Of a DNA stretch of 64,000 bases, positions 10,501 to 17,788 are shown piece after piece. A model generated the notes under the pieces. The model made no database searches and had not been told where the DNA came from. It was given only the letters and a program-made list of their open reading frames with translations. The position numbers and the translations under genes were made by a program. This DNA is from Tenacibaculum aiptasiae (lineage in GTDB: Bacteria; Bacteroidota; Bacteroidia; Flavobacteriales; Flavobacteriaceae): positions 1 to 64,000 of the forward strand of contig NZ_WAAU01000021.1 in NCBI RefSeq assembly GCF_008806755.1. The letters run 5' to 3'. Positions within the stretch are counted from its first letter, which is position 1. Each line of letters opens with the position of its first letter.

Positions 10501-10699
10501 AAGAAGCTGCTGCTGTTGTAAACCCAACATATTTCAAGAAATCTCTACGTGAAGTTGATGAAGTTTCTAACGTTTCTTTGTCACCTAAAAACTCATCTGT
10601 AGGAATATCTTGTACAAACTCATTATTACGTAGCGTTTCAACAATAGAACTATCTTTCAGTTCCTCAACACTTTGCCAGTATTTTTTGTTTGAAGCCAT
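7553..10699 (-). CDS. actB: Alternative complex III subunit ActB, Fe-S/molybdopterin-like fusion
   Basis: A 1048-residue periplasmic subunit. The N-terminus has a twin-arginine motif (Arg51-Arg52 in SRRDFLKY) and a possible lipobox ending at Cys70 (LAAC). The middle resembles the molybdopterin oxidoreductase fold, which in this family holds no Mo cofactor. The C-terminal third has the ferredoxin-like cysteine clusters CTGCGACVVAC, CQHCNHAPCETVC, CVGTRYCANNC and CSMC/CSQAC for Fe-S centres. Gene order and domain fusion match ActB, which relays electrons between the quinol site and the haems. The long leader before the RR motif (50 residues) is usual for the family. Confidence 0.96.
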   Translation of the reverse strand: MASNKKYWQSVEELKDSSIVETLRNNEFVQDIPTDEFLGDKETLETSSTSRRDFLKYVGFTTAAASLAACEGPVRKSIPYVVQPNDIVVGVADWYATTMADGFDFANVLVKTREGRPILVMPNKEANADVNARTVASVLSLYDDKLRLKEPSKGGANISWADADKEIVAKLNELKEANEPVVLLTGTLASPSTEKVIADFITAYPNVTHVVYDAVSESGAADAFEAMYGKRALPNYDFSEAEVIASIGADFLADWHGGFEGSYVKGRDVNSGKMSYHVQLESNMSLTGANADKRVVLKPSEQVYALINLYNAVTGGSLPSKATKADADVKKLAADLMKAGSKGVVVTGLNDKNAQLIALEINKALKSTIIDVNKPIYKRQGDDKKVAKLVADMKSGAVKGLVTYNVNPVFTLANAADFSEGLKKLKLSVALSTQDDETANATAYKLPAPHYLESWGDVVVEEGSFGLMQPTIQPLFNTRQLQDVLLKWSGSTVNYYDTLKEYWSTNILGGASWNQALHDGFFKGEVAVEEVEAPTETVVDLTTAAGELARSAGKASGFELSLFTSTALGDGKQANNPWLQELPDPLTRATWDNYLTMSIADARELGFENPVKDNGAIDGNYATVTVNGVAIKNIPVMIQPGQAKGSVGLALGYGRSQGLKKEMQVGVNAYPFYVNGNNIQYNVSIEKTSGWHKFACTQVQSTLAGRHDILKEASLKEVNNKNLDPKHTWNKPFMVSYDHQEVEGSTIDLWDEHDRTIGHHFKLSIDLTSCTGCGACVVACHAENNVPVVGKDEMRVGRDMHWLRIDRYYSSTVEDKQHEAKMTMEEFKAQNPGLANQEVERRYTEKVLELSKGDLFDALENPAENPQVAFQPMMCQHCNHAPCETVCPVAATSHGRQGQNQMAYNRCVGTRYCANNCPYRVRRFNWFNYAENEEFDFNMNNEYGKMVLNPDVVVRSRGVMEKCSMCIQMTQATILKAKREGRPVNKDEFETACSQACSTGSMVFGDVNNSEDPVTPLVEDKRAFHVLDYIGTKPNVVYQVKVRNTNEA

Positions 10700-10730
10700 T
10701 TATATACGTGTTTTTCTACTTTCTAATTGA

Positions 10731-12026
10731 TTAATAGTGGCACTTACCACATTCTTTTCCTCCTAACTGCGCAATTGTTACTTGCTCAACCCCATACTTT
10801 TTCGCTAATTCTTTGTGAATTTTAGCGTAGTATTCATTTCCTTTCAAGTCAACCTTAGTTGCTTTGTGACAGTCGATACACCAACCCATTGTTAACGGAG
10901 AGTATTGATATACTTCTTCCATTTCTTCAACTGGTCCGTGACATTTTTGACATTTTAATCCAGCAACTGTTACGTGTTGTGAGTGATTAAAATATGCGAA
11001 ATCTGGCAAGTTATGAACTCTTACCCATTTAACTGGCTTTGTATTTCCAGTATACTCTAATTTTTCTGCATCCCATCCAGCAGCTTCATAAATCTTAGCA
11101 ATTTCCTTATCTAAATCAGCCTTAACTAATGTATGATCATCCATTACTACTTTTGTATCATCCGCTACTTCTGAAATATTCTTATGACAGTTCATACAAA
11201 CATTTACAGATGGAATCCCTGAAGTTTTACTATGCTTAGCTGAAGAGTGACAATATTGACAATCTATTTTATTATCTCCAGCATGTATTTTATGTGAAAA
11301 AGCAATTGGTTGAATTGGTTGATAACCCTCATCAACACCTACTTTAAATAAATTTCCAAATAAGAAATAAGCTGTTATTAAAGCTCCGAATATCACAACC
11401 AACACATGTAAAAATGTATTTTGCTTAATACCCTCCCATAATTCAGCAGTCTGTCCTAATAAACCTGGTGTTTTAGGAGCTCCTTTTAACTCGCTAATTG
11501 TTTTTAATAAACTACCAATAATTAAGAACGCTACGATAATAGCCGCTGCTAAAATATATATTAACCATTTTGGAGCTGTTCCTTTTGCGCTAGCCACCTC
11601 TGTATCACCACCAGGAACACCAGCTTTTTTAATCTCACCTACAGTAGTATAGTATAAAATATCATCGATATTTTTATCTGTTAACTGAGGAAAAGCCGTC
11701 ATATTTGACTGCTTATACTCTTCAAAAATCGCGATTGCTTCTTTATCACCTGAAGCTCTTAACGCTGCATTGTCTTTAATCCAAGCTTTTAACCACTCGT
11801 TAGACCTTTTTTCTTCAACGCCTCCTAAAGCAGGACCTACAAGCTTCTTGTCTAATTTGTGACATGAAGCACATAAAGATTTAAATAATTTTTTCCCTTC
11901 TTTCTGACGTGCTTCGTCTACATCTCCTTGCGAAAATGCCGAGAAACTCATGAATAATACTAAGAAGAAAGCTAAACTCTTTGCGAGTGTTTGGGTTAAT
12001 CTGCTGTGATGTTTCACACTTTTCAT
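10731..12026 (-). CDS. actA: Alternative complex III subunit ActA, multihaem cytochrome c
   Basis: A 431-residue multihaem cytochrome. After a signal sequence (1-32) comes a mono-haem domain with CASCH at 52-56, two hydrophobic segments (about 155-175 and 205-227), then five haem motifs: CQYCH, CMNCH, CQKCH, CIDCH and, at the very end, CGKCH. The penta-haem part is the known ActA; the N-terminal extra cytochrome is common in flavobacterial versions. I place the start at the ATG at 12026. A longer frame to 12092 exists but would begin before the signal peptide and leave almost no room below the promoter at 12109-12116. First gene of the operon. Confidence 0.93.
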   Translation of the reverse strand: MKSVKHHSRLTQTLAKSLAFFLVLFMSFSAFSQGDVDEARQKEGKKLFKSLCASCHKLDKKLVGPALGGVEEKRSNEWLKAWIKDNAALRASGDKEAIAIFEEYKQSNMTAFPQLTDKNIDDILYYTTVGEIKKAGVPGGDTEVASAKGTAPKWLIYILAAAIIVAFLIIGSLLKTISELKGAPKTPGLLGQTAELWEGIKQNTFLHVLVVIFGALITAYFLFGNLFKVGVDEGYQPIQPIAFSHKIHAGDNKIDCQYCHSSAKHSKTSGIPSVNVCMNCHKNISEVADDTKVVMDDHTLVKADLDKEIAKIYEAAGWDAEKLEYTGNTKPVKWVRVHNLPDFAYFNHSQHVTVAGLKCQKCHGPVEEMEEVYQYSPLTMGWCIDCHKATKVDLKGNEYYAKIHKELAKKYGVEQVTIAQLGGKECGKCHY

Positions 12027-12108
12027 ACTATAAAATATAAGTTTTGTATCTATTTTGGTACAATTTTTTCTATATACAGTTTCAAAAAACAATACACAGA
12101 AAGTTGCA

Positions 12109-12116
12109 CAAAAGTA
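12109..12116 (-). promoter_or_regulatory. -7 box for act-cox operon
   Basis: On the minus strand this reads TACTTTTG, a perfect TAnnTTTG box. It lies about 83 bases above the chosen actA start. No clear TTG at the -33 spacing was seen. Confidence 0.55.
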
Positions 12117-12216
12117 CTACTTCTGTCTAAATTGTGAAATGTTAAGAGATTGCTAATTTATAATTTATATTAATTCTAAATAAATAACATTGACAATGTA
12201 TTAACCAACAAGTCGT

Positions 12217-12224
12217 TACTTTTG
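12217..12224 (+). promoter_or_regulatory. -7 box for SPOR-domain gene
   Basis: TACTTTTG lies 17 bases before the start codon of the SPOR gene. TTGACA occurs about 24 bases upstream, slightly further than the usual spacing. It is divergent from the actA promoter. Confidence 0.55.
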
Positions 12225-12241
12225 TAAAAAGATTTAAAGAA

Positions 12242-12604
12242 ATGAAAAAACACAGGTTTTTAATAGCTATTATATTGGTTTTCATTGGTGGTATCGTTTC
12301 TGCTAATGCTCAATCTAACACCTCTAACAATAAAGAGATTACCTCTTTAATAAAAAAGAAAAGAGCTTATAACAAACTTAATGGTACTGGTTATAGAATC
12401 CAATTATACAATGGACTGGAAAGAACAGCGAAAAGCTTAAGAGGAAGATTCAGAGTTGAGTTTCCTGGAGTTTACACTAAACTTTCTTACACGGAACCAG
12501 AATGGAAAATACAAGTTGGTAACTATAAAACACGTTTACATGCCGACAGAGCATTGAATAAAATACGTGAAAAATTCTCTGGAGCTATCGTAGTCCCATT
12601 ATAA
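12242..12604 (+). CDS. SPOR-domain periplasmic protein
   Basis: A 120-residue exported protein: signal peptide 1-23 ending VSANAQ, a short linker, then a SPOR domain (about 48-120) with the YRIQLYNG and WKIQVGNYKTRLHADRAL patterns that mark its repeated beta-alpha units. SPOR domains bind denuded septal peptidoglycan, so a role at the division septum or in wall remodelling is likely. The protein is only the signal plus one SPOR domain. It is a single-gene unit, divergent from the respiratory operon and ended by a shared terminator. Confidence 0.85.
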   Translation: MKKHRFLIAIILVFIGGIVSANAQSNTSNNKEITSLIKKKRAYNKLNGTGYRIQLYNGLERTAKSLRGRFRVEFPGVYTKLSYTEPEWKIQVGNYKTRLHADRALNKIREKFSGAIVVPL

Positions 12605-12623
12605 AAGCTAAAATTTAAAGCAT

Positions 12624-12657
12624 AAAAAAAGAGCGTTTTATCAAACGCTCTTTTTTT
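12624..12657. terminator. Bidirectional terminator
   Basis: GAGCGTTT (12631-12638) pairs with AAACGCTC (12643-12650), flanked by A and T tracts. It lies between the converging SPOR gene and purF and serves both. Confidence 0.88.
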
Positions 12658-12674
12658 ATATCTGAACAAAAGCA

Positions 12675-14573
12675 TTAGTATGCTCTTTTATCATTTCCTT
12701 CATAAAAGTTAATAAAAGCTTGGTTTACTACTCTATGACCTCCATCTGTTGGATAATCTCCTGTAAAATACCAATCACCTAAATTATCAGGACACGCTTT
12801 GTGCAATCCACTTACTGGTTGAAAAATAACTTCAATATCTGCAGTAATTCCATCTGTTTTTAACATCTGAGCTATTTTAGCAGAAATCTCTTCATCAGTA
12901 AAAGGCGCATAAATTTCTTTTACAAAGTTTATCACATCTTTATCCTCACTATCCTCTTGTTGTTTACACTTTTTGTAAACTTCTTCTACTATTGAATATT
13001 GACCTGTTTCTTTTAACAATTCTAAAGCTGCCTTGAAAGCAATAAAATCATTAATTTTTGCCATATCAATTCCATAACAATCTGGATAGCGAATTTGTGG
13101 TGCTGATGATACTACTACTATTTTCTTAGGATTTAACCTGTCTAATATTTTAATAATACTTTTCTTTAAGGTAGTACCTCTCACAATACTATCATCAATA
13201 ATTACTAAATTATCTGTTGGTTTTACTACTCCATAAGTAACATCATAGACATGAGCCACTAAATCATCTCTACTACTATCATCTGTAATAAACGTTCTTA
13301 GTTTAGCATCTTTAATAGCTATTTTTTCAAAACGTGGTCTTTTTGATAAAATCTCTACTACCTTTTCTTTTGACAACTTACCATTTCCAGCTAATATTGC
13401 AGCTGTTTTTTGTTGATTCAAAACATCTTCCGCGGCTTCCATCATTCCAAAAAATGAGGTTTCTGCTGTATTAGGAATGTATGAAAATACGCTATTTTCT
13501 ATATCACTATCAATCGATTTAAGAACTTCAGGAAATACATACTTTCCTAAATTTTTTCTTTCTTCATATATAGAAGCATCACTTCCTCGTGAAAAATAGA
13601 TACGCTCAAATGAACATGCTTTTTTAACTCGCTGTTCTAAAACTGGCTTCATTGTCGTATTTCCATTCTTCTTAATAATTAATGCGTGACCTCTTTCAAT
13701 CTCTTTTATTGAATTGATATCTACATTAAATACAGTTTGAATCACTGGTCGTTCTGAAGCTACAACTACTACTTCATCATCTTGGTAATAAAATGCTGGT
13801 CGAATTGCTGATGGATCTCTTAACACAAATGCATCTCCATGCCCAAGTAATCCTGCCATTGCATATCCTCCATCCCAGTTTTTTGCTGATCTTTTTAAGA
13901 TTCTTTGGATATCCAAATGCTCTTCTATATATGGTGAGGCATCTTTTTTATTAAACCCAGCTTCTTTTGCTTTGATATACAAATCAGAAACTTCATCTTC
14001 TAAAAAGTGACCTATCTTCTCCATTACTGTTACCGTATCGGTAAACTCTTTTGGATGCTGTCCTAAATCAATTAAATCATTTAATAATTGTCTTGAGTTA
14101 GTCATATTAAAATTACCCGCAACTATTAAACTCTGATGTTTCCAGTTATTCTGACGTAAAAATGGATGTACACTCTCTATAGAATTGCTTCCGAAAGTTC
14201 CATAGCGAACATGACCTAAAAACAAGTTACCTATATATGGTATGTTTTCTTCTTGCCATTTAACATCATCTATCTTATCTGGATTTTCTTCAAATACTCC
14301 GTTGATTCTTTTATTAATTTTCCCGAAGATATTTTGAATTGGCTGTGATTTATTAGATCTAATTCTACTAATATACCTTGTTCCAGGCTCTACGTTAAAC
14401 TTTATACTTGCTAGTCCAGCTCCATCTTGACCACGATTATGTTGCTTTTCCATTAACAAGTACATCTTGTTTACCCCATAAAATGCAGTACCGTATTTAT
14501 CTTTATAATACTGTAATGGTTTTAACAAACGAACCATTGCAATTCCGCATTCATGTTTAATAGCGTCACTCAT
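12675..14573 (-). CDS. purF: Amidophosphoribosyltransferase (PurF-type)
   Basis: A glutamine amidotransferase fused to a phosphoribosyltransferase, the enzyme that makes phosphoribosylamine from PRPP and glutamine at the start of purine synthesis. The class II amidotransferase nucleophile would be Cys9 (HECGIA), exposed after removal of a short leader. RGQDGAG and GHVRYGT are the expected active-site segments. The PRPP loop VIIDDSIVRGTT is present near residue 465. At 632 residues it is longer than the usual 470-510; the extra lies between and after the two domains. Single gene with its own upstream gap. Confidence 0.9.
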   Translation of the reverse strand: MSDAIKHECGIAMVRLLKPLQYYKDKYGTAFYGVNKMYLLMEKQHNRGQDGAGLASIKFNVEPGTRYISRIRSNKSQPIQNIFGKINKRINGVFEENPDKIDDVKWQEENIPYIGNLFLGHVRYGTFGSNSIESVHPFLRQNNWKHQSLIVAGNFNMTNSRQLLNDLIDLGQHPKEFTDTVTVMEKIGHFLEDEVSDLYIKAKEAGFNKKDASPYIEEHLDIQRILKRSAKNWDGGYAMAGLLGHGDAFVLRDPSAIRPAFYYQDDEVVVVASERPVIQTVFNVDINSIKEIERGHALIIKKNGNTTMKPVLEQRVKKACSFERIYFSRGSDASIYEERKNLGKYVFPEVLKSIDSDIENSVFSYIPNTAETSFFGMMEAAEDVLNQQKTAAILAGNGKLSKEKVVEILSKRPRFEKIAIKDAKLRTFITDDSSRDDLVAHVYDVTYGVVKPTDNLVIIDDSIVRGTTLKKSIIKILDRLNPKKIVVVSSAPQIRYPDCYGIDMAKINDFIAFKAALELLKETGQYSIVEEVYKKCKQQEDSEDKDVINFVKEIYAPFTDEEISAKIAQMLKTDGITADIEVIFQPVSGLHKACPDNLGDWYFTGDYPTDGGHRVVNQAFINFYEGNDKRAY

Positions 14574-14634
14574 TATATTTAAATATATTTTAGTTGTGTT
14601 GTTGTCTTGTGTGTTGTTGTTTTTTATATAAAAA

Positions 14635-14658
14635 AATCCGCACCAAAAGGCGCGGATT
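14635..14658 (-). terminator. Terminator after PfkB-family kinase
   Basis: Minus-strand hairpin AATCCGC / GCGGATT followed by a T run. It lies a few bases past the kinase stop codon and ahead of purF. Confidence 0.85.
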
Positions 14659-14662
14659 GTAT

Positions 14663-15589
14663 TTATGATAATTCTATATCAAACTGAGTCAGCTCTTTAA
14701 AAGACTGCAAACGTGTTTGCACTTCTTCTTTTGTTAGCTCTTCCATTCTTTGTGTTCCAAACTTCTCTACACAAAATGATGCTAAGTTCGAACCGTAAAT
14801 AATTGCATTCTTCATGTTTTGGAAAGAGATATCTTCTGTTTTAGCTAAATAACCGCAGAAACCTCCTGCAAATGTATCTCCTGCTCCTGTTGGATCAAAT
14901 ACTTCTGCTAATGGTAATGCTGGTGCAAAGAACATTTTCCCTTCGTTGAATAATAAAGCTCCGTGCTCTCCTTTCTTTATTACTACATACTTAGGTCCCA
15001 TTTCATGAATCTTCTTAGCTGCATTTACTAATGAATACTCTCCACTTAACTGACGTGCTTCTTCATCATTAATTGTAATTACATCTACTCTTTTTAACAC
15101 AGTATGTAAATCTTCTAAAGCTATGTCCATCCAAAAGTTCATAGTATCTAATACTACTAATTTTGGTCTTTCATTCATTTGATCTAAAACAGATGCTTGA
15201 GTTAATGGGTGTAAGTTTCCTAACATTACGATTCCTGCATCTTTAAAATCTTCTGGTACTACTGGTTGAAAATGCTCTAATACATTTAACTCTGTTACTA
15301 ATGTATCACGAGAATTCATATCGTTATGGTACTTACCACTCCAAAAGAATGTTTTTCCTTCTTTTACAATCTCTACTCCATCAGTATTAATTCCTTTAGA
15401 ATTCATCATATCTATATATGACTGTGGAAAATCTCCTCCTACTACAGATACTACTCCTGTTTTAACTCCAAATTGAGAAGCTGCTAAACCTACAAAAGTT
15501 CCAGAACCTCCTAATATTTTATCTGTTTTACCAAAAGGTGTTTCAATAGCATCAAACGCTACAGTACCTACTGCTAATAATTTACTCAT
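14663..15589 (-). CDS. PfkB-family carbohydrate/nucleoside kinase
   Basis: A 308-residue ribokinase-fold kinase. The ATP/anion-hole motif DPTGAGDTFAGGF is present near residue 240, with the catalytic Asp in GAGD, and the N-terminal GGSGTFVGLAAS segment fits the sugar-binding glycine motif. The substrate cannot be told from sequence; ribose, fructose and adenosine are all possible for the family. It is divergent from sufE and sits next to purF, which hints at nucleoside or ribose metabolism, but this is inference only. Confidence 0.85.
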   Translation of the reverse strand: MSKLLAVGTVAFDAIETPFGKTDKILGGSGTFVGLAASQFGVKTGVVSVVGGDFPQSYIDMMNSKGINTDGVEIVKEGKTFFWSGKYHNDMNSRDTLVTELNVLEHFQPVVPEDFKDAGIVMLGNLHPLTQASVLDQMNERPKLVVLDTMNFWMDIALEDLHTVLKRVDVITINDEEARQLSGEYSLVNAAKKIHEMGPKYVVIKKGEHGALLFNEGKMFFAPALPLAEVFDPTGAGDTFAGGFCGYLAKTEDISFQNMKNAIIYGSNLASFCVEKFGTQRMEELTKEEVQTRLQSFKELTQFDIELS

Positions 15590-15606
15590 TTGTTATTTTT
15601 TTACTG

Positions 15607-15614
15607 TAATTTTG
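15607..15614 (+). promoter_or_regulatory. -7 box candidate for sufE
   Basis: TAATTTTG matches TAnnTTTG 49 bases before the sufE start. No TTG occurs at the ideal distance. Confidence 0.45.
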
Positions 15615-15645
15615 CACTTTTATATAAAGTGGTCGTAAGACGATG

Positions 15646-15653
15646 CAAAAATA
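15646..15653 (-). promoter_or_regulatory. -7 box for PfkB-family kinase
   Basis: Minus-strand TATTTTTG with TTTGA about 18 bases upstream, the latter lying inside the first codons of sufE. The two divergent genes therefore have face-to-face promoters with overlapping 5' ends. Confidence 0.5.
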
Positions 15654-15663
15654 GTTTTAAAAA

Positions 15664-16089
15664 ATGACTATCAAAGAAATACAAGAAGAAATTATTGACG
15701 AGTTTTCAATGTTTGAAGACTGGATGGAGCGTTATGAGTATATTATTGACCTAGGAAAATCATTACCTTTAATTGATAGTGCTTATAAATTAGATGAAAA
15801 TTTAATTAAAGGATGTCAATCTAAAGTATGGTTACATTCTCAATTAAATAATGATATTATTGAATTTACAGCCGATAGTGACGCTATTTTAACCAAAGGT
15901 ATTGTAGCGCTACTATTAAGAGTTTTTTCAAATCAAACTCCTCAAGCTATACTAGATGCTAATACTGATTTTATTGACGAAATTGGATTAAAAGAACACT
16001 TAAGTCCAACTCGTGCTAATGGTTTAGTTTCTATGGTTAAGCAAATAAAAATGTATGCAATTGCACAACAAAGTAAATTAACATCCTAA
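15664..16089 (+). CDS. sufE: SufE cysteine desulfurase activator
   Basis: SufE accepts sulfur from the SufS desulfurase and hands it to the SufBCD scaffold for Fe-S cluster building. The 141-residue protein has the active-site cysteine in KGCQSKVWL near residue 53, the hallmark of the family, and matches in length. It heads a plus-strand set with a lipoprotein, a SufT-like protein and a DUF2480 protein; sufBCDS are not in this window. Confidence 0.92.
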   Translation: MTIKEIQEEIIDEFSMFEDWMERYEYIIDLGKSLPLIDSAYKLDENLIKGCQSKVWLHSQLNNDIIEFTADSDAILTKGIVALLLRVFSNQTPQAILDANTDFIDEIGLKEHLSPTRANGLVSMVKQIKMYAIAQQSKLTS

Positions 16090-16108
16090 CATTAAAATTT
16101 ATATTACT

Positions 16109-16846
16109 ATGAAAAAGATTTCGGTTTTATTAATTATACTATTATTAACTCTAACTTCATGTTCTGACAGTGGAGAAAATATAGGTACTTCTCCAAAATT
16201 AGTACTCAAACTTGAACAAACTGAACTTGGATCAACTGATACTGATGAATCTAATTATCAATACGATTCAAATAATAGAATGATAAAAATAGTAGACAGA
16301 AACAATAAAGTAGTTATTGATAATGTTTTGTATGATGCTGATGGAAATCTAACAAAACTAAACCAACCTGGAGGCACATCAGATAATTATGAATATACAA
16401 ACGGTAAATTATCTAAACATATTAGAATAGAAAACAATATTACTGTAACAACTGTAGAATATTTTTATAAAAACAACATAATTATATCTGAAAAAACAAC
16501 AGACAATTTTAACTCCAATAGTAATAGTAGAGTCTTTAATTACGAATATAATGGTAATACCGTTAAAAAAATAGACGCAAGTAATGCTAACAATTATCGT
16601 GTAATTAAACATGATGGTAAAAAAAATCCTTTTTCAGGTATAAACTACTTAATTAAAGCACTACCTTTTTCCTCTTTAGGGAATGTAATTGAAGTCAAAA
16701 CTTACAGTAATGGTAATTTGAGTTTTACGACTACAAATACGATTACTTACGATAATGAAAACTATCCTACTAAAATTGTTACTAAAGAAATAAATGGCTC
16801 AGGTAACACCTGGGGAGAAACAAGAATTTATACATACAACAAATAA
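16109..16846 (+). CDS. Lipoprotein with YD-type repeats
   Basis: Unknown function. The 245-residue protein has a signal peptide and a lipobox ending in Cys (LTSCSD, about residue 19). The rest is beta-rich with several short units resembling YD/RHS repeats (YDSNNRMIKIVD, YDADGNLTKL, YTYNK), a pattern common in Bacteroidota lipoproteins that form a beta-sheet coil. It has no toxin tail. It sits 19 bases after sufE and 2 bases before the sufT-like gene, so it is probably co-transcribed with Fe-S genes although no link in function is visible. Confidence 0.75.
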   Translation: MKKISVLLIILLLTLTSCSDSGENIGTSPKLVLKLEQTELGSTDTDESNYQYDSNNRMIKIVDRNNKVVIDNVLYDADGNLTKLNQPGGTSDNYEYTNGKLSKHIRIENNITVTTVEYFYKNNIIISEKTTDNFNSNSNSRVFNYEYNGNTVKKIDASNANNYRVIKHDGKKNPFSGINYLIKALPFSSLGNVIEVKTYSNGNLSFTTTNTITYDNENYPTKIVTKEINGSGNTWGETRIYTYNK

Positions 16847-16848
16847 AA

Positions 16849-17169
16849 ATGACAGATACTCAATTAGAAGAATTAGGAGATAAGATAGTACGAGTATTGA
16901 AAACAATATTCGATCCTGAGATACCAGTAGACATATATGAATTAGGTTTAATTTATGACGTATTTGTTTCTGAAGAAAACGATGCTAAAATTTTAATGAC
17001 CTTAACTTCACCTAACTGCCCTGTAGCTGAAAGTTTACCTGTAGAAATTGAAGAAAAAGTAAAAACTTTGAAAGAAATTAACAACTGTGAAGTTGAAATT
17101 ACTTTTGATCCTACTTGGACTCAAGATATGATGAGCGATGAAGCTAAGTTAGAATTAGGAATGCTATAA
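16849..17169 (+). CDS. sufT: SufT-like Fe-S assembly protein (DUF59/MIP18)
   Basis: A 106-residue protein of the DUF59/MIP18 family, involved in Fe-S cluster maturation. The core DPEIPVDIYELGLIY motif near residue 23 and the TSPNCPVAE segment with its conserved Cys near residue 62 are present. It starts immediately after the lipoprotein and is followed within four bases by the DUF2480 gene. SufT supports Fe-S maturation under high demand in other bacteria; the exact role here is inferred. Confidence 0.85.
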   Translation: MTDTQLEELGDKIVRVLKTIFDPEIPVDIYELGLIYDVFVSEENDAKILMTLTSPNCPVAESLPVEIEEKVKTLKEINNCEVEITFDPTWTQDMMSDEAKLELGML

Positions 17170-17172
17170 AAT

Positions 17173-17682
17173 ATGGCTGAAGAAATTATAAATAGAGTTG
17201 CCAATAGCAAACTTATAACCATTGACCTTGAAGATTTTTATCCTCAAGGAAAACGTGTTGTTTTTGATATTAAAGATTGGTTATACGAAGGTTTAATTCT
17301 TCGTGAAAAAGACTTTAGAGAACAGGTGAAAAATCATGATTGGGAGCAATACCAAAACACGTATGTTGCTTTAACTTGTTCTTCTGATGCTATTATTCCT
17401 TCTTGGGCGCATTTATTGCTAACTACACAATTATCTGAACATACAAACAAAGTTGTTGTTGGTAATTTAGAACTGTTGGAAACTGTAATTTATCAGGAAA
17501 TCATCAATTCGTTAGATATTTCGGAATATGAAGACAAACCTATAATTATTAAAGGATGTGCTAACAAACCTATTCCTCCTTCAGCTTATACTTTATTAAT
17601 AGAAAAAATTCAGCCAATTGCTAAAACTCTTATGTTTGGTGAGGCTTGTTCTACTGTTCCTTTGTATAAGAAAAAGAGATAA
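17173..17682 (+). CDS. DUF2480 family protein
   Basis: A 169-residue soluble protein of the DUF2480 family, conserved in Bacteroidota and of unknown function. Visible features are an acidic N-terminal half with IDLEDFYPQGKRVVFDIKDW and a C-terminal half with a conserved cysteine/proline segment (KGCANKPIPPSAY) and GEACSTVPLY near the end. It is tightly linked to sufE and the SufT-like gene, which suggests a part in Fe-S or sulfur metabolism. The cysteines could bind a metal, but no experiment is known to me. Confidence 0.82.
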   Translation: MAEEIINRVANSKLITIDLEDFYPQGKRVVFDIKDWLYEGLILREKDFREQVKNHDWEQYQNTYVALTCSSDAIIPSWAHLLLTTQLSEHTNKVVVGNLELLETVIYQEIINSLDISEYEDKPIIIKGCANKPIPPSAYTLLIEKIQPIAKTLMFGEACSTVPLYKKKR

Positions 17683-17720
17683 TGCCTTTTCTTTATTTAA
17701 AAGAAACAGATAAAAAAATT

Positions 17721-17754
17721 AAATCCCCAAAGAATTTAAACTCTTTGGGGATTT
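17721..17754. terminator. Bidirectional terminator
   Basis: A perfect 13-bp stem (AAATCCCCAAAGA / TCTTTGGGGATTT, 17721-17733 and 17742-17754) with an 8-base loop. It separates the sufE group from the converging lipoprotein gene. Confidence 0.92.
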
Positions 17755-17788
17755 CTTTTAAACACTCATTAAAATCACTACTCACTCT

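Noticed and set aside
16109..16846. RHS toxin or contact-dependent inhibition gene
   Set aside because: Only a few YD-like units, lipoprotein signal, no C-terminal toxin domain and no immunity gene.
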